Source of the DNA: JASFUX01 sp050050115
Lineage (GTDB): Bacteria > Pseudomonadota > Alphaproteobacteria > Caulobacterales > Maricaulaceae
Length of the DNA stretch: 6,089 nucleotides
Direction: 5' to 3'
NCBI GenBank assembly: GCA_050050115.1
Contig: JASFUX010000214.1
Coordinates: 1-6,089 of the forward strand
Part shown: positions 1 through 5,070 of the stretch, piece by piece
Layout: the number at the start of each line of letters is the position of its first letter
How positions within the stretch are numbered: position 1 is the stretch's first letter
Position numbers and translations under genes: made by a program
Notes under the pieces: generated by a model
What the model was told of the DNA's origin: nothing
Databases searched by the model: none
Seen by the model: the letters and a program-made list of their open reading frames with translations, nothing else

Positions 1-217
1 TTTCACATCCGCGCCGCCCCATTTGACGGGGCTCAAACGAATTTCTCTTTGAAACCCAGACTGCCTCAATCGCGCCCGGGCGAACAGAGTTGCATTTTCG
101 TATTGCACTCTCGCCAGCCCGCGACAATGCAAAAAAGCAAACCGCCGCAACCGGGCGTTGAAGAAGCGCGCTGCAGCGACGAACGGCGCGGACGCCTGGG
201 AGGACAGCGCCCGCCGA
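1..217. other. Non-coding 3' flank of rarD
   Basis: I see no credible gene here. The open frames that cross this stretch run antisense to or out of frame with rarD and have arginine- and proline-rich, shadow-like translations. The part from about 31 to 140 is more AT-rich than the rest of the window. It contains an A6 run at 131-136 (a T6 run on the minus strand) and a bulged inverted repeat at 86-111. It may hold the end of the rarD transcript and perhaps control sequence for a gene beyond the left edge, but I cannot show either. Confidence 0.6.
131..156 (-). terminator. Weak candidate terminator after rarD
   Basis: On the minus strand, about 60 bases past the rarD stop codon, a short stem CGCC/GGCG with a 7-base loop (about 142-156) is followed, after a short gap, by six T residues (136-131). 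The stem is only 4 bp and does not abut the T run, so this is a weak match to an intrinsic terminator. It is listed because it is the only hairpin-plus-T-run on this strand near the end of rarD. Confidence 0.22.
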
Positions 218-1195
218 CTACGCTGCGCCGGAGCGACCCGCCTCGCCGTCCGTCGCTGCTCTGCGCCGCCGCGCCGCGCGGTCCTGGCGCACCGCGTCGA
301 GGCTCATCAGCACAAGTCCGGTCCAGATGAGGCCGAAGGTGATCACGTGCGCCGGGGTGAACGGCTCGCCGAGCCAAAGCGCGGTGACGAACTGCATCGA
401 CGGCGCGATGAACTGTAAAAGCCCGATCATGAACAAGGGCAGCCGCCGCGCGCCGGTGGCGAAGAGGAACAGCGGCACGGCCGACAGCGGTCCGGCGAAC
501 ACCAGAAGCAGGCTCACGCGCAGCGCGCTCAAGGCGTGGCCCGCGCCGGAGAACTCTAGCCAGGCGACGCCTGCGACGGCGAACGGCGTCAGGATCAGCA
601 TCTCGGCGAAGAGACCGACCGCCGCCTCGACCGCGACCGTCTTGCGCAGGTAGCCGTAGACGGCGAATAGCGCCGCAAGCGCCATCGCGTAGAAAGGCGG
701 CTCGCCGACGACGATCGCTTGGTTGACCACGCCGGCGGCGGCGGCCCCGACCGCGATCAACATCATGCTCGACATCCGCTCACGGAGCAGCACGGCGCCG
801 AGCGCGACGCTCATCATCGGATTGATGAAATAGGCCAGACTCGCCTCGAGCACGCGATCGGTCTGCACCGCGGCGATGAACAACAGCCAGTTGCCCGCGA
901 TCAACCCCGCCGTCACCGCGAGCACGCGCACGACCTTCGGCGTGGTCAGCGCCGTCACCGCCGCGCGCAGCCGACCGGCGAGCGCGAGCGCAAGGAACAT
1001 CACAACAAGCGCCCAGATCGCGCGGTGGAACACCAGCTCGAGCGGGCCGACCGGCGCGGCGGCGCGGAAGTAGAGCGGCATCACGCCCCAGATCACAAAC
1101 GCCGAGGTCGCCGCTGCGAAGCCGACGGCGTCGAGCGGCGCGGCGTGCTGCGGCGGCGCGGAAGGCGGGACTTGGCTGGACGCGTGGGTCGACAT
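218..1195 (-). CDS. rarD: RarD-type EamA/DMT family transporter
   Basis: This 325-residue inner-membrane protein belongs to the drug/metabolite transporter superfamily. E. coli RarD is known as the chloramphenicol-sensitivity protein; the transported substrate is not established. About ten hydrophobic segments run from residue 22 to 299 in the two-repeat EamA layout. RarD signatures are visible: WGVMPLYF at 36-43, HR at 57-58, NW at 102-103, EASLAYFINP at 117-126, YGYLRK at 180-185, and a C-terminal-half block with GARRLPLFMIGLLQFIAPS around 248-266. The N-terminal 20 residues are Ala/Pro/Ser-rich and cytoplasmic-looking. The tail after 300 is Arg-rich, in line with positive-inside. The length is slightly above the usual 295-310 because of these two extensions. 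The start is an ATG with GGAG (minus strand, 1206-1203) seven bases upstream. It lies 65 bases after the monooxygenase-like gene on the same strand and may be co-transcribed with it. Nothing in the context indicates a substrate. Confidence 0.9.
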   Translation of the reverse strand: MSTHASSQVPPSAPPQHAAPLDAVGFAAATSAFVIWGVMPLYFRAAAPVGPLELVFHRAIWALVVMFLALALAGRLRAAVTALTTPKVVRVLAVTAGLIAGNWLLFIAAVQTDRVLEASLAYFINPMMSVALGAVLLRERMSSMMLIAVGAAAAGVVNQAIVVGEPPFYAMALAALFAVYGYLRKTVAVEAAVGLFAEMLILTPFAVAGVAWLEFSGAGHALSALRVSLLLVFAGPLSAVPLFLFATGARRLPLFMIGLLQFIAPSMQFVTALWLGEPFTPAHVITFGLIWTGLVLMSLDAVRQDRAARRRRAATDGEAGRSGAA

Positions 1196-1206
1196 GTCGG
1201 TTCTCC

Positions 1207-1250
1207 GGACCGCCGCTGCGGCGGCCCGAGGAGAGCGCTAACCGATAGCG
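1207..1250 (-). other. Two small hairpins between the monooxygenase-like gene and rarD
   Basis: The 65-base gap contains CGCTA-ACCGA-TAGCG (1236-1250) and CCGCCG-CTG-CGGCGG (1210-1224). The second lies immediately upstream of the rarD Shine-Dalgarno sequence. Neither is followed by a T run on the minus strand, so they are not canonical terminators. They could slow or attenuate read-through into rarD or protect an mRNA end. Short GC-rich palindromes are also expected by chance at this base composition. Confidence 0.3.
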
Positions 1251-1260
1251 GCGTGTTGCG

Positions 1261-1611
1261 TCAGTCGGCGAAGGCGATCGCGTCGCCGAAGCCGTAGGCG
1301 CGCTCGATCTTGGCGACGCGCAGCGCGAAGCCGGCATACCAGCGCTCGCGGCCGTTCTGGCGAGCGATGCTATACTCGGCGTTTGCCCGCCAGGCGCGGA
1401 TCGCTTCTTCATCCCGCCAATAGCTCACGGTGATCCCGAGCCCGTCCGCACCGCGGGTCGACTCGACGCCAAGAAAGCCGGGCTGCTCGGCCGCAAGCGC
1501 CACCATGCGCTCGGCCATGTCGCCATAACCGTCCGCGTCACTGCGAAGCGTCGAAGTGAAGATCGCCGCGTAGTACGGCGGTTCGGGCAACGGAGCGAAC
1601 GGTTCGGACAC
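1261..1611 (-). CDS. Antibiotic biosynthesis monooxygenase (ABM) domain protein
   Basis: This small cytoplasmic protein of 116 residues has the ferredoxin-like alpha+beta ABM fold typical of dimeric proteins of about 100 residues. The family includes cofactor-free monooxygenases and haem-degrading enzymes, but most members have no known substrate. Recognisable parts are the first strand YYAAIFTSTLR (13-23), a helix GYGDMAERMVALAAEQPGFLGVES (about 28-51), the strand GLGITVSYW (57-65), the DEEAIRAWRANAEY helix (67-80) and a C-terminal WYAGFALRVAKIERAYGF block (91-108). This is the YqjZ-like subgroup, commonly annotated as 'antibiotic biosynthesis monooxygenase' without functional proof. The start is a GTG at 1611-1609 with only a weak AGG about 10 bases upstream. 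No better start lies before the conserved first strand. It sits between asd and rarD on the same strand, 105 and 65 bases away. The fold assignment is firm; the enzymatic activity is not. Confidence 0.85.
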   Translation of the reverse strand: MSEPFAPLPEPPYYAAIFTSTLRSDADGYGDMAERMVALAAEQPGFLGVESTRGADGLGITVSYWRDEEAIRAWRANAEYSIARQNGRERWYAGFALRVAKIERAYGFGDAIAFAD

Positions 1612-1644
1612 GGCGGTTTCGCCTGCGAAAGAACGGGGACGGGG

Positions 1645-1673
1645 CTTTTAAGCGACGCGAGCGATCAGGTCCA
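1645..1673 (-). promoter_or_regulatory. Possible sigma-70-type promoter for the ABM gene
   Basis: On the minus strand TGGACC (1673-1668) and TAAAAG (1650-1645) are separated by exactly 17 bases. Each matches four of six consensus positions. They lie in the asd-ABM gap about 34 bases upstream of the GTG start, which would give a short leader. The evidence is the pattern alone. Alphaproteobacterial promoters often have poor -10 boxes, so this is tentative. Confidence 0.3.
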
Positions 1674-1716
1674 GCCGCGAATCCCCGCCTGGCGGAAATT
1701 GCGGGCGGATTGACCG

Positions 1717-2739
1717 CTAAGCCGCCGCCTTCAGCCGCCCACGATTGACCAGCAGCTCGGCGATCTGCACTGCGTTCAAGGCAGCGCCTTTGCGCAGGTT
1801 GTCCGAAACCACCCACATCGACAGGCCGTTCTCGACCGTCTTGTCCTCGCGGATGCGCGAAACGAACGTGGCGAACTCGCCGACGCACTCGACTGCGGTG
1901 ACATAGCCGTCGTCCTCGCGCTTATCGACCACCATCAGCCCCGGACTCTCGCGCAGAAGTTCGCGCGCATCCTCGGCCGACAGCGGGCGCTCGAGCTCGA
2001 GATTGACCGCTTCGGAGTGCCCCACGAACACCGGCACGCGCACGCAAGTGACCGTCAGCTTGATGTTCGGATCGATCATCTTGTGGGTCTCGTTCCACAT
2101 CTTGGCTTCCTCGTCGGTGAAGCCGTCGTCGCGGAACGAGCCGATGAACGGGATGACGTTGAAGGCGATCTGCTTGGGGAACTTTTCCTTCGTGATCGGA
2201 TCGTTGACGTAGATCCCCTTAGTCTGGTTCCACAGCTCGTCCATCCCCTCGCGGCCCGCGCCGGAGGTGGACTGATAGGTCGCGACGACCGCGCGCTTGA
2301 TCCCCGCGCGGTCGTGGATGGGCTTTAAGGCCACGACGAGCTGGATGGTCGAGCAGTTGGGGTTGGCGATGATGTTCTTGCGCATCTCGTCGATCGCGTC
2401 GGCGTTCACCTCCGGCACGATTAGCGGCACGTCCGGGTCCATCCGCCACGTCGAGGAGTTGTCGATCACCACCGGGCCAGCGGCGGCGATCTTCGGCGAC
2501 CATTCTTTCGAGACCGCGCCGCCGGCGGACATCAGCACGAGGTCGACCGTGGAGAAGTCGAATTGCTCGATGTCTTTGCACTTCAAGATCTTGTCGCCAT
2601 AGGAGACCTCCACGCCCTGCGAACGGCGCGAGGCGACGGCGAACACCTCGTCGGCGGGGAACATCCGTTCCTCGAGGATCGTCAGCATCTCCCTGCCGAC
2701 GGCTCCGGTGGCTCCGACTACGGCGACCTTGAGGGTCAT
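1717..2739 (-). CDS. asd: Aspartate-semialdehyde dehydrogenase
   Basis: This cytoplasmic NADPH-dependent enzyme reduces L-4-aspartyl phosphate to L-aspartate 4-semialdehyde, the branch point to diaminopimelate/lysine, threonine and methionine, and is thus needed for peptidoglycan. The 340 residues match the usual length of about 335-345. The Rossmann nucleotide-binding loop GATGAVG is at 9-15. NPNCST at 126-131 carries the catalytic cysteine, Cys129. QSTSGAG at 156-162 and RVPVFVGHSE at 234-243, with the catalytic His241, complete the active site. The dimerisation domain ends in a typical DNLRKGAALNAVQIAELL helix (313-330). The last residues are a short basic/Ala tail. The ATG start is backed by a strong AAGGAG seven bases upstream, and the Rossmann strand begins at once, so the start is secure. 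The sequence appears intact. Unusually, a large palindromic repeat element ends only about seven bases before the ribosome binding site. In many alphaproteobacteria asd lies next to leuB; here no leu gene is adjacent. Confidence 0.98.
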   Translation of the reverse strand: MTLKVAVVGATGAVGREMLTILEERMFPADEVFAVASRRSQGVEVSYGDKILKCKDIEQFDFSTVDLVLMSAGGAVSKEWSPKIAAAGPVVIDNSSTWRMDPDVPLIVPEVNADAIDEMRKNIIANPNCSTIQLVVALKPIHDRAGIKRAVVATYQSTSGAGREGMDELWNQTKGIYVNDPITKEKFPKQIAFNVIPFIGSFRDDGFTDEEAKMWNETHKMIDPNIKLTVTCVRVPVFVGHSEAVNLELERPLSAEDARELLRESPGLMVVDKREDDGYVTAVECVGEFATFVSRIREDKTVENGLSMWVVSDNLRKGAALNAVQIAELLVNRGRLKAAA

Positions 2740-2746
2740 GTAACAG

Positions 2747-2752
2747 CTCCTT
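2747..2752 (-). promoter_or_regulatory. asd ribosome binding site
   Basis: AAGGAG on the minus strand stands seven bases before the asd ATG and fixes the start. It overlaps an exact 8-base complement: ACAGCTCC on the minus strand at 2780-2773 can pair with GGAGCTGT at 2750-2743, which covers the Shine-Dalgarno core. This pairing would compete with the repeat's terminal hairpin at 2760-2777. The complementarity is visible in the sequence; any regulatory effect is inference. Confidence 0.75.
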
Positions 2753-2759
2753 AGCTCTT

Positions 2760-2820
2760 GCTCCCCCTTGGGGGAGCTGTCCCGGCCGTCAGGCCGGGGC
2801 TGAGGGGGATTGCCTCGCGG
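2760..2820 (+). repeat. Left unit of the composite repeat
   Basis: It starts with hairpin GCTCCCCC-TT-GGGGGAGC (2760-2777), continues with a second hairpin CCCGGCC-GTCA-GGCCGGG (2781-2798), and ends in the shared 19-base core (2802-2820). The middle hairpin is longer than in the right unit and its stem sequence is unrelated, so the pairing rather than the sequence seems to be kept. Its outer hairpin lies just before the asd ribosome binding site. Confidence 0.8.
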
Positions 2821-2866
2821 CTAACGGGGTATCCCAACGGTGCGTTCGACATCAGCGAACGATCAA

Positions 2867-2921
2867 CCGCGAGGCAATCCCCCTCCGTCCGCTGCGCGGA
2901 CACCTCCCCCTTTGGGGGAGG
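2867..2921 (-). repeat. Right unit of the composite repeat
   Basis: Read on the minus strand it starts with hairpin CCTCCCCC-AAA-GGGGGAGG (2921-2903), then GTCCGC-GCA-GCGGAC (2901-2887), then the shared core (2885-2867). It begins 15 bases past the rplS stop codon, so it is the first strong structure in the 3' end of the trmD-rplS message. It could act as a transcript end or a block to 3' exonucleases. It lacks the T run of a classical intrinsic terminator. Confidence 0.8.
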
Positions 2922-2936
2922 AAAGAACGCGGCAGG

Positions 2937-3341
2937 CTACTCGTCGCCGCCGATGCTCGCGCCCTCGGCCCGGCCCGTGGTGCGCTCGGCGATGCGGGCG
3001 CGTTTGCCCTGGCGGCCGCGCAGATAATAGAGCTTGGCGCGGCGCACCTTGCCCTTCCGCTTGACCTCGATCGAGGCGACGTTGGGCGAGTAAAGCGGCA
3101 GCACCCGCTCGACGCCTTCGCCGAACGAGATCTTCCGCACGGTGAAGCTTTCGTTGAGGCCCGAGCCCGAGCGCGCGATGCACACGCCCTCGAACGCCTG
3201 CAGGCGCTCGCGCTCGCCTTCTTTAATTCGCAGCTGGACGCGCAGGGTGTCGCCGGCGGAGAAGTCGGGGATCGCCGCCTTGCCTTCAGCGCTCAGCGCA
3301 CGCGCGGCTTCTTCTTTTTCGAGTTCAGCAATCAGGTTCAT
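2937..3341 (-). CDS. rplS: 50S ribosomal protein L19 (bL19)
   Basis: L19 lies at the 30S-50S interface and helps build the subunit bridge region. The 134-residue protein has the full bL19 pattern: an N-terminal helix MNLIAELEKE, then PDFSAGDTLRVQLRIKEG (25-42), RLQAFEGVCIAR (46-57), SFTVRKISFGEGVERVLPLY (65-84), SPNVASIEVKRKGKVRRAKL (85-104) and YYLRGRQGKRARI (105-117). A short acidic tail follows, as is common for alphaproteobacterial L19; E. coli L19 is about 115 residues. The frame is open for another 84 codons upstream, but the ATG at 3341 is chosen because the family begins there. GGAGGA lies seven bases before it, and it overlaps the trmD stop as ATGA. Translation is therefore probably coupled to trmD. 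The composite repeat follows 15 bases after the stop. Confidence 0.98.
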   Translation of the reverse strand: MNLIAELEKEEAARALSAEGKAAIPDFSAGDTLRVQLRIKEGERERLQAFEGVCIARSGSGLNESFTVRKISFGEGVERVLPLYSPNVASIEVKRKGKVRRAKLYYLRGRQGKRARIAERTTGRAEGASIGGDE

Positions 3342-3354
3342 CTGTCCGTCCTCC
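3338..3354 (-). promoter_or_regulatory. trmD/rplS ATGA overlap with rplS ribosome binding site
   Basis: The trmD TGA (3340-3338) and the rplS ATG (3341-3339) share four bases. A strong GGAGGA (3354-3349) sits inside the last codons of trmD, seven bases before the rplS ATG. This decides the rplS start over the longer open frame. It also fits the known need for much more L19 than TrmD: the coding end of trmD carries an efficient ribosome binding site, while trmD itself has none visible. Confidence 0.85.
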
Positions 3355-4045
3355 GCCGCGCTGAATGACGAGCCCACAAATCGGGGCGCCGCTCGCGCGT
3401 GATCTCTTCCGCCTTTTCCCGCCGCCACGCAGCGATCTTTCCATGATCGCCCGAAAGCAGCACCTCGGGGATCTCCCGCCCCTCCCACGCGCGGGGGCGC
3501 GTGTAGTGGGGATACTCGAGGAGATCGTCCTCGAAACTCTCCTCCGCGGCCGACGTCTCGTCGCCCAAGACCCCGGGCAGAAGACGCACGCACGCTTCGA
3601 TCAGCACCATCGCGGCCGCCTCGCCGCCGGCCAGCACCACGTCGCCGACCGCCAGCTCTTCGAGACCGCGCGCCTCGACGACCCGTTCGTCGAGACCCTC
3701 GAACCGCCCGCAGACCAGTACCGCGCCGGGCCCGGCCGCCAGCTCGCGCACCCGCGCCTGAGTGACCGGCCGCCCCCGCGGGGTCAGGTAGATGCGCGGC
3801 CGTCCATCGGGTTCGACCGCGTCGAGCGCCGCGGCGACGACATCGGGGCGAAGCACCATGCCCGGTCCGCCGCCGGCGGGGCCGTCGTCCACGGAGCGGT
3901 GCTTATGGTTGGAAAAGTCGCGAATGTCCAGGGTCTCAAGCGACCATAGGCCGGTCGCCCGCGCCGATCCGATCAGCGAGACGCCCAGGGGGCCGGGAAA
4001 GGCCTCGGGGAACAGCGTCAGCACGGTGGCGGCGAAGACGGTCAT
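3338..4045 (-). CDS. trmD: tRNA (guanine-N1-)-methyltransferase TrmD
   Basis: TrmD uses S-adenosylmethionine to methylate N1 of G37, next to the anticodon, in tRNAs with G36, which prevents +1 frameshifting. It is a cytoplasmic SPOUT-class homodimer with a deep trefoil knot. The 235 residues are the usual length. Visible blocks are VLTLFPEAFPGPLGVSLIG (8-26), DDGPAGGGPGMVLRPD (53-68), the knot strand YLTPRGRP (86-93), VCGRFEGLDERV (111-122) with Glu116, GDVVLAGGEAAAMVLIE (134-150), Arg154, LLEYPHYTRP (175-184) and LLSGDHGKIAAWRR (196-209). Glu116 and Arg154 fall at the E. coli numbering, but the position of E. coli Asp169, the proposed general base, appears to be Glu169 (EESF). The ATG at 4045 suits the family's N-terminus. 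No Shine-Dalgarno sequence precedes it; a perfect palindrome does. rpsP and rimM, usual upstream partners, are not adjacent. Confidence 0.98.
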   Translation of the reverse strand: MTVFAATVLTLFPEAFPGPLGVSLIGSARATGLWSLETLDIRDFSNHKHRSVDDGPAGGGPGMVLRPDVVAAALDAVEPDGRPRIYLTPRGRPVTQARVRELAAGPGAVLVCGRFEGLDERVVEARGLEELAVGDVVLAGGEAAAMVLIEACVRLLPGVLGDETSAAEESFEDDLLEYPHYTRPRAWEGREIPEVLLSGDHGKIAAWRREKAEEITRERRPDLWARHSARRRTDR

Positions 4046-4055
4046 GGGGCGTGGT

Positions 4056-4071
4056 CGCCCGCCGGCGGGCG
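4056..4071. repeat. Perfect 16-base palindrome upstream of trmD
   Basis: CGCCCGCCGGCGGGCG reads identically on both strands, and ends 10 bases before the trmD ATG. In the trmD leader it would fold into a very GC-rich hairpin where a ribosome binding site should be; as DNA it is a possible operator. The surrounding 185-base divergent gap (4046-4230) serves both trmD and the plus-strand gene. I could not find a convincing -35/-10 pair for either. A short GC-only run of CGCGG units (4167-4183) is the only other feature there. Confidence 0.6.
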
Positions 4072-4230
4072 CGCCGTCAAGCCTCTAAAGCGCAACTGCA
4101 ATCGGCTGATCGGCAGGGCTTGCGAGGTCCCGAACTTGCACCTGAACCGCGTTGAAACATTGATCCCGCGGCGCGGCGCGGCGAATGTGCGCGCCAAGGG
4201 GGTCTCGCTAGGCGATACGGAGAAGCTGCG

Positions 4231-4899
4231 ATGATCCGTCCCCGATCCCTCCTGAAAGCCCGTCATCTGCTCCAGCTGGCGCGCGCCGGCGCGTTCGTCG
4301 CGGCGGCGCTCGGCGCATCGGCCTTCGCCGCGCGCCAGCCGGTCGAGGAAAACGTCGTCCGCCCGCTGGCGCGCGAGTTCGAGCTGGCGGTGGTCGAGGG
4401 CGCGCTCGCCCCGGCAAACGCCTATTTCACCCGCCAGGCGGACACCTACGTGAACCGCGCGCCGACGGCCACGGGCGCGAACTTCATGGACGCCTCGTGG
4501 TTCACCGTGCACCGGGTCGACGGCGGGGCGCTGCTTTTCGCCTACGCGTCGACCGATGCGACCGGAACGCCGATCAGCCGGCTCTCCTACGTGCGCGAGT
4601 ACGAGCACAACCGCTTCCGGGTCTACCGGTTCGACTTCGGCCGGTTCGAGGCCGCGATGGAAGCCCTCGAGTCCAAGGTTCGCCGCGGCAACGCCAACCG
4701 GCGCGAGCGCCGTCAGTTCGAGCGGCTGACCGAGCTTTGGAACGCGCACGAGCTCGCCGAGTCGATCTCGCCGACAGGCGAGATGCACATCCGCGATCTC
4801 GACGACGTCAACGAGCTGATCGACTTCTCGGGCCGGCTCGAGCCGGGTCAGAGGATCATCGTGTCGACCGGCGACGTGCTGGAGCTCTACATCCGCTAG
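4231..4899 (+). CDS. Uncharacterised, probably exported protein
   Basis: I do not recognise this 222-residue protein. It starts at an ATG with GGAG (4219-4222) eight bases upstream. The first 18 residues are basic, then AGAFVAAALGASAFAA (19-34) is hydrophobic and ends in an AFA-A cleavage-like site (after residue 33), which suggests a Sec signal peptide or N-terminal anchor. The mature part seems globular and mixed alpha/beta. A Trp/Phe-containing segment MDASWFTVHRVDGG (86-99) precedes YVREYEHNRFRVYRFDFGRFE (120-140). A charged helical stretch follows, ALESKVRRGNANRRERRQFE (145-164). The C-terminus, LEPGQRIIVSTGDVLELYIR (203-222), looks like two beta strands. There is no cysteine in the mature region, no lipobox and no known catalytic motif. 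The codon bias matches its neighbours, so it looks native rather than recently acquired. It is divergent from trmD and convergent with the dipeptidase gene, which gives no functional clue. A periplasmic or membrane-anchored role is the most I can infer. Confidence 0.8.
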   Translation: MIRPRSLLKARHLLQLARAGAFVAAALGASAFAARQPVEENVVRPLAREFELAVVEGALAPANAYFTRQADTYVNRAPTATGANFMDASWFTVHRVDGGALLFAYASTDATGTPISRLSYVREYEHNRFRVYRFDFGRFEAAMEALESKVRRGNANRRERRQFERLTELWNAHELAESISPTGEMHIRDLDDVNELIDFSGRLEPGQRIIVSTGDVLELYIR

Positions 4900-5070
4900 C
4901 GTCGGCGCGGTTCTTATCCGTCTTTCGCGGGCGCCTGATCCCGCGGATTGAGGCCGCGTCTATCCGCGCCGGCGCGCAGACGCTTGTCCCTCTTAAGGAA
5001 ATGCTCGCGCCGCCCGTTTGGACGTTCGAGCCGATCGAGATGCTCGCGGACGCTCGGAGAGGTCGCTCTC
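4900..5070. other. Convergent intergenic region with small hairpins
   Basis: These 171 bases separate two converging genes and contain no credible reading frame. Possible structures are CGCGG-ATTGAGG-CCGCG (4942-4958), loosely followed by TCTAT on the plus strand, and GGAGAG-GTCG-CTCTCC (5056-5071), which touches the stop codon of the dipeptidase gene. Either might help to end transcription, but neither carries a proper T run. The region shows nothing else that I can support. Confidence 0.4.

Larger units (their letters stand above)
2760..2921. repeat. Composite palindromic element: two inverted multi-hairpin units
   Basis: A 162-base element fills nearly all of the rplS-asd gap. Two oppositely oriented units (2760-2820 and 2867-2921) flank a 46-base spacer. 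Their inner arms, GAGGGGGATTGCCTCGCGG at 2802-2820 and its exact complement at 2867-2885, are identical over 19 bases. Each outer end is a GC-rich hairpin of the CTCCCCC-n-GGGGGAG type. Each unit also has a middle hairpin whose sequence differs between units while the fold is kept. The spacer itself can form GTTCG-7-CGAAC (2844-2860). The layout resembles REP/BIME-type or small non-autonomous repeat elements. Similar CTCCCCCTTTGGGGGAGG-like repeats are, from memory, scattered through several alphaproteobacterial genomes. It codes for nothing visible and could terminate or stabilise the rplS message. No target-site duplication is obvious. Confidence 0.85.

Noticed and set aside
719..1297. A 192-codon plus-strand open frame
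   Set aside because: It is antisense to rarD, rich in Arg, His and Gly, and has no ribosome binding site or recognisable motif. Long antisense frames are expected at this GC content.
1684..1708. Hairpin-like CCCGC/GCGGG and CCGCC-T-GGCGG just past the asd stop as a terminator
   Set aside because: The stems are 5 bp, mutually overlapping and without a T run on the minus strand. At this GC content such matches are common.
3342..3593. An 84-codon N-terminal extension of rplS
   Set aside because: L19 begins with the MNLI helix, the strong ribosome binding site is placed for the ATG at 3341, and the extension lies wholly within trmD in another frame with a shadow-like composition.
4099..4166. 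Possible sigma-70 boxes for the exported-protein gene (TTGCAC, ATTGAT) or for trmD
   Set aside because: The spacing can be made to fit, but the -10 candidates match consensus poorly on both strands, so I do not call a promoter.
4167..4183. Short tandem of CGCGG units in the divergent gap
   Set aside because: Only about three copies of a GC-only pentamer, which does not rise above background in this base composition.
4042..4788. A 248-codon minus-strand open frame ending with an ATGA overlap with the trmD start
   Set aside because: It is the antisense of the signal-peptide protein gene. Its translation is Arg/Gly/His-rich with no recognisable fold, whereas the plus-strand frame has normal protein composition, a signal sequence and a ribosome binding site. 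The ATGA overlap is likely accidental, though it would look like coupling.
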